Shown piece after piece: positions 1-3,227 of a stretch of DNA of 5,392 nt. Position 1 is the stretch's first letter. The number at the start of each line of letters is the position of its first letter. This DNA is from Lachnospiraceae bacterium (GTDB lineage: Bacteria; Bacillota_A; Clostridia; Lachnospirales; Lachnospiraceae): assembly GCA_018365895.1 (NCBI GenBank), contig JAGZJD010000115.1:1-5392 (forward strand), in the 5' to 3' direction. The translations under genes and the position numbers were made by a program. Below the pieces are notes generated by a model that saw only the letters and a program-made list of their open reading frames with translations, was not told the origin of the DNA and ran no database searches.

Positions 1-51
1 GTTCTTTATCATGCTGAAAAAATATCTTATAAAAGAAAAATAAGAACGTTT

Positions 52-91
52 CAGGGGCAGATTTGATCCAATTGAGTCAAATCTGCCCCTG
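52..91 (-). terminator. Hairpin downstream of the Cys-rich gene, probable rho-independent terminator
   Basis: Positions 52-66 are perfectly complementary to 77-91, a 15-bp stem with a 10-base loop. The stem begins about 24 bases after the TAA stop at 115-117. Read on the minus strand, the stem is followed by a T-rich stretch (about 47 down to 28, mostly T with a few other bases). The position and T-richness fit a terminator, although the T-tract is broken by GAAACG just after the stem. The arms carry a GGGGCAGATTTGA-type sequence that also resembles dispersed palindromic repeats, so the element may be both. Confidence 0.65.
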
Positions 92-114
92 CTTGAAACT
101 ATCGCGCTTTGTAC

Positions 115-945
115 TTACCGAAGAAAGAAGCGTCGATCCCGTACTTCCGTCGGAGTCTCCTCGGGTGTTTCCGAACAATCACATGGTTCTTCCGAAACGT
201 TTCCACACTGTACGGAAGCTGCTCCTGTCTCAATGGCAGCCCCAAAAGAGATTGGGATCTCGATACACAAATTCTGAGTGACCGTAAACGTGCAAGATGT
301 CTGCTCTCCGCCACAGGTTGTTCCCTGACGTATGATCGGCGTTCCGCAGCATGTTGCCGTAGCAGTTCCCGGTGTCGCATAAGGTGTAATAGTAACCGGA
401 ACACAAATACTCTCTTTCTGATAGAAAATAGATTCGCAGGACTCGCCTGATCCGCAAACCGGACCACAGACCGTCAAACCTGTTGCAGTAGTATTTCCGC
501 CAAATAAGCAGACGTTGACCGGACCGATCGTGTACACTGTGCCCAGCGAAAAGCATACTTTCATATAGCCTGTGATTTTATTTAACGGAAAATCTAATTT
601 TAAACCGACACAGCCGGTAGGTTGATCGGGATTCTCCGCTGTTTTTATTTCTGCATTTTCTCCCCATAGGATCGTTTGCGGGTCGTCATTAATCGATACG
701 CTGAGATCCACGATATCTTCCTCTTTGATAAAAGGACAAATTCCAAATAAAAGATGATTCAGATCCGCATCTTGCGGTTGGTCATTTCCAACGCCGACAA
801 TATCATAACAAAATTTCTGATGTTCATTTTCTGAAGGCGTAAGAATTGAGTCTTCCAGGTTTAAAGAGATCACAAAAGGAAGTCTTCGTTCTCCGGTCAT
901 ACCAGAGTAATCAATCTGCAAATTACAGGATGGATTTGCTTTCAT
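115..945 (-). CDS. Cysteine-rich protein of unknown function, possible spore-surface protein
   Basis: I do not recognise a named family for this 276-residue protein. It has 18 cysteines, 15 of them between residues 112 and 257. There is no signal peptide and no membrane segment. The N-terminal part (1-110) is acidic and fairly ordinary. The C-terminal part is built of short beta-rich segments ending in Cys or Cys-Gly (VCLFGG near 145, VCGPVCG near 159, CVPVTITPYA near 181, CIEIPISFGA near 227), and two of these look like internal duplicates. The tail (258-276) is Glu/Pro-rich, then Arg-rich. The ATG at 945 is preceded by AAAGG seven bases upstream, a modest ribosome binding site. The only good promoter candidate resembles a SigK-type site (976-1002), and a hairpin terminator follows, so the gene is monocistronic. 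Many cysteines, beta repeats, no secretion signal and a mother-cell-like promoter together suggest a spore coat or exosporium protein. That role is inference, not a family match. Confidence 0.85.
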   Translation of the reverse strand: MKANPSCNLQIDYSGMTGERRLPFVISLNLEDSILTPSENEHQKFCYDIVGVGNDQPQDADLNHLLFGICPFIKEEDIVDLSVSINDDPQTILWGENAEIKTAENPDQPTGCVGLKLDFPLNKITGYMKVCFSLGTVYTIGPVNVCLFGGNTTATGLTVCGPVCGSGESCESIFYQKESICVPVTITPYATPGTATATCCGTPIIRQGTTCGGEQTSCTFTVTQNLCIEIPISFGAAIETGAASVQCGNVSEEPCDCSETPEETPTEVRDRRFFLR

Positions 946-975
946 TTTTTAACCTTTTTATAATGAGATTCTATA

Positions 976-1002
976 TATAATATGGAAAGAAAAGAAAATG
1001 TT
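976..1002 (-). promoter_or_regulatory. Candidate SigK-type (late mother-cell) promoter for the Cys-rich gene
   Basis: On the minus strand, 984-976 reads CATATTATA, an exact match to the Bacillus SigK -10 consensus CATANNNTA. AACA at 1002-999 could supply the short -35 element (mACm). The gap between AC and CATA is 15 bases, slightly shorter than the usual 16-17. The predicted start near 968 leaves a leader of about 22 bases that holds the ribosome binding site. No TTGACA-like hexamer lies at 16-18 bases from the AT-rich box, so a sigma-A reading is weaker. The AT-rich context makes chance matches possible. Confidence 0.35.
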
Positions 1003-1025
1003 GCACAGATCGAATTCTTCAACAT

Positions 1026-1063
1026 CCGTGTACAACGAGATCTCATTGCCCTTTGTACACCGG
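1026..1063. repeat. Inverted repeat with a central GAGATCTC palindrome
   Basis: GTGTACAA at 1028-1035 is repeated inverted as TTGTACAC at 1053-1060. The flanking CC (1026-1027) and GG (1062-1063) can extend the match with one bulged base. The spacer contains the perfect palindrome GAGATCTC at 1037-1044. No T-run follows on either strand, so it does not look like a terminator. It lies between the tRNA operon terminator and the promoter candidate of the Cys-rich gene, so it could be an operator for that gene or an RNA hairpin. Its function is unknown. Confidence 0.4.
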
Positions 1064-1080
1064 CGCTATTCTTAAGAAAT

Positions 1081-1121
1081 AAAAAAGAACCGCTGTCATA
1101 GAAAAACTATCCCAACGATCC
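1081..1121 (-). terminator. Rho-independent terminator of the tRNA operon
   Basis: On the minus strand the segment 1121-1107 pairs with 1101-1087 around a TTTTT loop. This is a 15-position stem with a few G-T pairs and one 2-base internal mismatch. It is followed directly by six T (1086-1081) and then ATTTC. An A-rich stretch precedes the stem. It starts seven bases after the end of tRNA-Leu, so it ends the six-tRNA transcript. Confidence 0.85.
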
Positions 1122-1127
1122 TTTTTA

Positions 1128-1211
1128 TGCCGCAGACCGGACTTGAACCGGTACGGGATTGCTCCCGAAGGATTTTAAGTCCTTTGCGTCTGCCTATTCC
1201 GCCACTGCGGC
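1128..1211 (-). tRNA. tRNA-Leu (anticodon TAA)
   Basis: An 84-base type II tRNA with a long variable arm, as expected for leucine. The acceptor stem GCCGCAG pairs with CTGCGGC. The anticodon loop CTTAAAA gives anticodon TAA, and the T-arm contains GGTTCAAGTCC. The discriminator is A and no CCA is encoded (TAA follows on the minus strand). It is the last gene of the tRNA operon, 11 bases after tRNA-Val. Confidence 0.95.
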
Positions 1212-1222
1212 TTAGAAAAATA

Positions 1223-1295
1223 TGGGGCCTACAGGGCTCGAACCTGTGACCCTCTGCTTGTAAGGCAGATGCTCTCCCAGCTGAGCTAAGACCCC
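1223..1295 (-). tRNA. tRNA-Val (anticodon TAC)
   Basis: A 73-base cloverleaf. The acceptor GGGGTCT pairs with AGGCCCC (one T-G pair). The D-arm is TAGCTCAGCTGGGAGAGC. The anticodon loop CTTACAA gives TAC, reading GTA and related Val codons. The T-arm is GGTTCGAGCCC, and the discriminator is A. CCA is not encoded. Confidence 0.95.
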
Positions 1296-1335
1296 ATATC
1301 AAGTCACACACAAATCTTTACGATCCGTATGCAAA

Positions 1336-1409
1336 CGACCCAGAAGAGACTCGAACTCTCGACCTCCGCCGTGACAGGGCGGCGCTCTAACCAACTGAGC
1401 CACTGGGCC
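1336..1409 (-). tRNA. tRNA-Asp (anticodon GTC)
   Basis: A 74-base cloverleaf. The acceptor GGCCCAG pairs with CTGGGTC (one G-T pair), with discriminator G as is usual for tRNA-Asp. The anticodon loop CTGTCAC gives GTC, within a strong GCCGC/GCGGC-type stem. CCA is not encoded. It lies 56 bases after the CAT tRNA. Confidence 0.95.
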
Positions 1410-1465
1410 AAATAAATAATATATAGTGATCGGTATCAAAAGATACGTCCTACTTTTTTGAAAAA

Positions 1466-1539
1466 TGGACCTTCGGGGACTCGAACCCAGGACCGATCGG
1501 TTATGAGCCGATTGCTCTAACCAACTGAGCTAAAGGTCC
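1466..1539 (-). tRNA. tRNA with CAT anticodon: tRNA-Met type, probably tRNA-Ile2
   Basis: A 74-base cloverleaf with acceptor GGACCTT/AAGGTCC and anticodon loop CTCATAA, anticodon CAT. It is not the initiator: position 1-72 is a normal G-C pair and the anticodon stem (ATCGG/CCGAT) lacks the three G-C pairs of fMet tRNA. The pairs C4-G69 and C5-G68 are, as I recall, the acceptor determinants for the lysidine synthetase TilS. The 5' half closely resembles the Bacillus tRNA-Ile2 as I remember it, while Firmicute elongator Met tRNAs more often carry TTCATAC in the loop. I therefore favour Ile2, with C34 modified to lysidine to read ATA. Automatic annotation may well call it Met. CCA is not encoded. 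Confidence 0.9.
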
Positions 1540-1565
1540 AAAATCATTAAGTCCCGTAAGGACTA

Positions 1566-1638
1566 AGCCGATGATCGGACTCGAACCGATAACCTGCTGA
1601 TTACAAATCAGCTGCTCTGCCAATTGAGCCACATCGGC
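1566..1638 (-). tRNA. tRNA-Thr (anticodon TGT)
   Basis: A 73-base cloverleaf. The acceptor GCCGATG pairs with CATCGGC. The anticodon stem GCTGA/TCAGC encloses loop TTTGTAA, anticodon TGT (reads ACA). The T-arm is GGTTCGAGTCC, with discriminator T. CCA is not encoded. It starts five bases after tRNA-Glu ends. A small 5-bp hairpin (1550-1554 with 1560-1564) separates it from the next tRNA and may be a processing site. Confidence 0.95.
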
Positions 1639-1643
1639 ATCAA

Positions 1644-1715
1644 TGACTCCAACGGGAATCGAACCCGTGTTACCGCCGTGAAAGGGCGATGTCTTAACCG
1701 CTTGACCATGGAGCC
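1644..1715 (-). tRNA. tRNA-Glu (anticodon TTC)
   Basis: A 72-base cloverleaf, the usual length for tRNA-Glu. The acceptor GGCTCCA pairs with TGGAGTC (one G-T pair). The anticodon loop CTTTCAC gives TTC. The T-arm is GGGTTCGATTCCC. CCA is not encoded. It is the first gene of the tRNA operon, about 50 bases downstream of the predicted transcription start. Confidence 0.95.
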
Positions 1716-1770
1716 ATATACCAAAATCACTTATCTTTCTTTGAAAAGTTTTCTCAAGTGACCGAGTTAT

Positions 1771-1799
1771 ATATTATCACATGATTACCATTTTTGCAA
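1771..1799 (-). promoter_or_regulatory. Candidate sigma-A promoter of the tRNA operon
   Basis: On the minus strand, TTGCAA (1799-1794) and TAATAT (1776-1771) are separated by exactly 17 bases, upstream of tRNA-Glu. An overlapping GATAAT with a 15-base spacer is a second reading of the -10. Transcription would begin near 1764, giving a leader of about 49 bases. The -35 matches TTGACA at four of six positions, so this is plausible but unproven. Confidence 0.5.
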
Positions 1800-2182
1800 G
1801 TACTTTTTTCAATTTTTATTTCTAATTTATTCGGTTTTTTATTCATAATATCATTAAATCTTTTTTGCTTGCAAATATAGCTCCTATGCCAATTCTTCCG
1901 CAGACGCAGAATGCACATCTCTACAACTGCACATTCTGCTTCAATTCTAGATTCTCTTCACCATCTCACATATTCTAGACATTTTCCTACAATGAGTAAA
2001 TTGTATCTAAGAAAATCTCTTTATTCTTATATGCATCAACGACCAATGAAACTTTGTGGCAGAATGGCCATCAAAAACTACATCCAACCGTAAACACCAG
2101 ACACACCACCTATTCAGGATAACCTATCAATATCAGTTACTACATCCCTGGAACAGAACATTCCTCATCTCTGGTCTTTTAC
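1800..2182. other. Intergenic stretch with no supported gene
   Basis: This 380-base stretch between tetR and the tRNA promoter is AT-rich. The short open frames on both strands lack a ribosome binding site, family resemblance or neighbour support. The only visible structure is an inverted repeat, GCAGAATG at 1906-1913 and CATTCTGC at 1932-1939, with an 18-base spacer and no T-run. I see no convincing terminator for tetR here. Confidence 0.6.
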
Positions 2183-2773
2183 CTATTTATTTGCTTTAAA
2201 ATGCTCCATCATAACCGGCATGCTCTTCTTACTATATTTCCCAGGTGAATAGACGCCTTTATTCAGACACCAATCGTACACCAACGCCCGTTCACACATA
2301 GAGTAATATCTTGTAATGTCTAACACAGATACATCGTCTCTGATTTCCCCACACTTCTGCCCTTCTGACACAATTTTCATAATTAATTTATAATAACTAC
2401 GGTTTTGATCCAACAGATGTCTCTGTCCTGCCGCCACAAGCTGCGTTGAGTAAAGAGAAGACAACAAATCCACCTTAATCTTCTCTTCCATCATACTGTG
2501 TGCTTCATAATTCAAATACATCAGCTTATCGAAGCAACTCATATTCTTATCTATTTTTTGTTCCAATTCTTCATAAAACTCATCTAGAATCAAAGATAAT
2601 GTATTAAGAAGCTCATCCTTTGTGCTGAAATAGTAATAGAAAGAACCTTTGGAGGTTCCTGATAATTCAATAATATCATCTACTGTAGTTCCATTGTAGC
2701 CTTTTTCATAAAATAATTGCCATGCCGCAGTAACAATCCTGCTTTTTACACCCTTTTTAATACCTTTCTCCAT
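2183..2773 (-). CDS. TetR/AcrR-family transcriptional regulator
   Basis: A 196-residue protein of usual TetR length and layout. The N-terminal DNA-binding domain spans about residues 8-56: helix 1 (RIVTAAWQLFYEKGYNGTT), then the helix-turn-helix TTVDDIIELSGTSKGSFYYYF and the typical FSTKDELL closing segment. Residues 60-196 are the variable helical ligand-binding and dimerisation domain, with no recognisable ligand signature. It should act as a cytoplasmic dimer, usually a repressor released by a small molecule. The ATG at 2773 is preceded by AGGGAG with GGAG six bases upstream, a good ribosome binding site. It starts 55 bases after the acylphosphatase stop. A TACAAT box (2793-2798) upstream lacks a fitting -35 and would leave a leader of only about 13 bases, so cotranscription with the acylphosphatase seems more likely. 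No efflux pump or other usual TetR target is adjacent, so the regulated genes are unknown. Confidence 0.93.
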   Translation of the reverse strand: MEKGIKKGVKSRIVTAAWQLFYEKGYNGTTVDDIIELSGTSKGSFYYYFSTKDELLNTLSLILDEFYEELEQKIDKNMSCFDKLMYLNYEAHSMMEEKIKVDLLSSLYSTQLVAAGQRHLLDQNRSYYKLIMKIVSEGQKCGEIRDDVSVLDITRYYSMCERALVYDWCLNKGVYSPGKYSKKSMPVMMEHFKANK

Positions 2774-2828
2774 TATTATCTCCCTATTTTCTATTGTACT
2801 TTGCTTACTTCTTCACTATTTTACCACA

Positions 2829-3110
2829 TTATCTGGAGGAGAAACAACTTTCTCTTTTTAGCGGAATATCTTTTGAATCAATCCATTCAATTTCAATAAA
2901 TTGATTTCGATTCAATGCTATCAATAATTTATCGATCATCGGCTCCCGTCCTTGCACTTCCATAAGAACTGTTCCGTCATACTCATTCTGCACCCAGCCT
3001 GTAAGTCCAAGCGAATTTGCTAAATGTTTCGCTGTAAAACGAAACCCTACGCCTTGAACCCTTCCATGGAAAATGATTCGTTTTCTAACCTCTGCCATAG
3101 TAAATGTCAT
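2829..3110 (-). CDS. acyP: Acylphosphatase
   Basis: A 93-residue cytosolic enzyme that hydrolyses acyl phosphates such as acetyl phosphate or carbamoyl phosphate to the carboxylate and phosphate (EC 3.6.1.7). The length and single ferredoxin-like domain match the family. Signature 1, GRVQGVGFR, spans residues 16-24, with the phosphate-binding Arg24. Signature 2, GWVQNEYDGTV, spans 38-48, with the catalytic Asn42. The start is uncertain: the ATG at 3110 directly follows GGGGGAAGG, which is very close spacing, while a second ATG at 3098 (Met5) lies 12 bases after AAGG. Family members commonly begin close to the VRKR segment, so either is possible. The gene lies between hypD and tetR on the same strand, separated from hypD by a strong hairpin, so it probably has its own promoter. 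Its physiological substrate cannot be read from context. Confidence 0.95.
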   Translation of the reverse strand: MTFTMAEVRKRIIFHGRVQGVGFRFTAKHLANSLGLTGWVQNEYDGTVLMEVQGREPMIDKLLIALNRNQFIEIEWIDSKDIPLKRESCFSSR

Positions 3111-3134
3111 CCTTCCCCCAATTTCTCCTTCACT

Positions 3135-3163
3135 ATTGTAATCGCATTTAATAAAAAATGCAA
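3135..3163 (-). promoter_or_regulatory. Candidate promoter for the acylphosphatase-tetR pair
   Basis: On the minus strand, TTGCAT (3163-3158) and TACAAT (3140-3135) are spaced by 17 bases, about 25 bases upstream of the acylphosphatase start region. TACAAT matches the -10 consensus at five of six positions, and the -35 matches only in TTG. The -35 lies inside the direct-repeat element at 3155-3198, so the repeat may have supplied part of the promoter. Confidence 0.4.
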
Positions 3164-3198
3164 TCTGGGACAGGGCAAAATGTAATTTGGGACGTAGC
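3155..3198. repeat. Imperfect 22-bp direct repeat with GGGAC cores
   Basis: Positions 3155-3176 and 3177-3198 are two head-to-tail copies of 22 bases that agree at 17 positions. The first 17 bases (AAAATG-AAT-TGGGAC type) agree at 15. The second copy forms the left arm of the large hairpin next to the hypD stop, while the first copy has no matching inverted partner nearby. The GGGAC core recalls palindromic repeats of the REP type, but I cannot confirm a family from one copy set. Confidence 0.6.
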
Positions 3199-3227
3199 CT
3201 TTTGCAAAAAGGCTACGTCCCAAATTA
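3183..3227 (-). terminator. 21-bp perfect hairpin abutting the hypD stop codon
   Basis: Positions 3183-3203 pair perfectly with 3207-3227 around a three-base loop. The right arm ends at the base next to the hypD TAA stop (3228-3230). On the minus strand the stem is followed by CATTTTG rather than a long T-run. A second T-run (GCATTTTTTATT) comes about 20 bases later, beyond the first repeat copy. It very probably ends or protects the hypD transcript. Its near-perfect symmetry and the adjacent repeat copy suggest a mobile palindrome that has been used as a terminator. Confidence 0.65.

Noticed and set aside
109..450. Plus-strand and other minus-strand frames over the Cys-rich gene
   Set aside because: They are shadows of the 276-codon gene, which has the better start site, length and terminator placement.
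1096..1311. 71-codon open frame on the minus strand
   Set aside because: It runs through tRNA-Leu and tRNA-Val, so it is an artefact of tRNA sequence (its product is the typical GRASALQAEGHRFEPCRPH-like mistranslation).
1906..1939. Inverted repeat as the terminator of tetR
   Set aside because: It lies more than 240 bases beyond the tetR stop, has an 18-base spacer with only 8-bp arms, and lacks a T-run on either strand.
1911..2093. 60-codon open frame on the plus strand
   Set aside because: No ribosome binding site, low-complexity composition, no family resemblance, and it overlaps an inverted repeat in AT-rich intergenic DNA.
3155..3198. Start of a CRISPR array
   Set aside because: There are only two tandem imperfect copies with no spacer between them and no cas genes.
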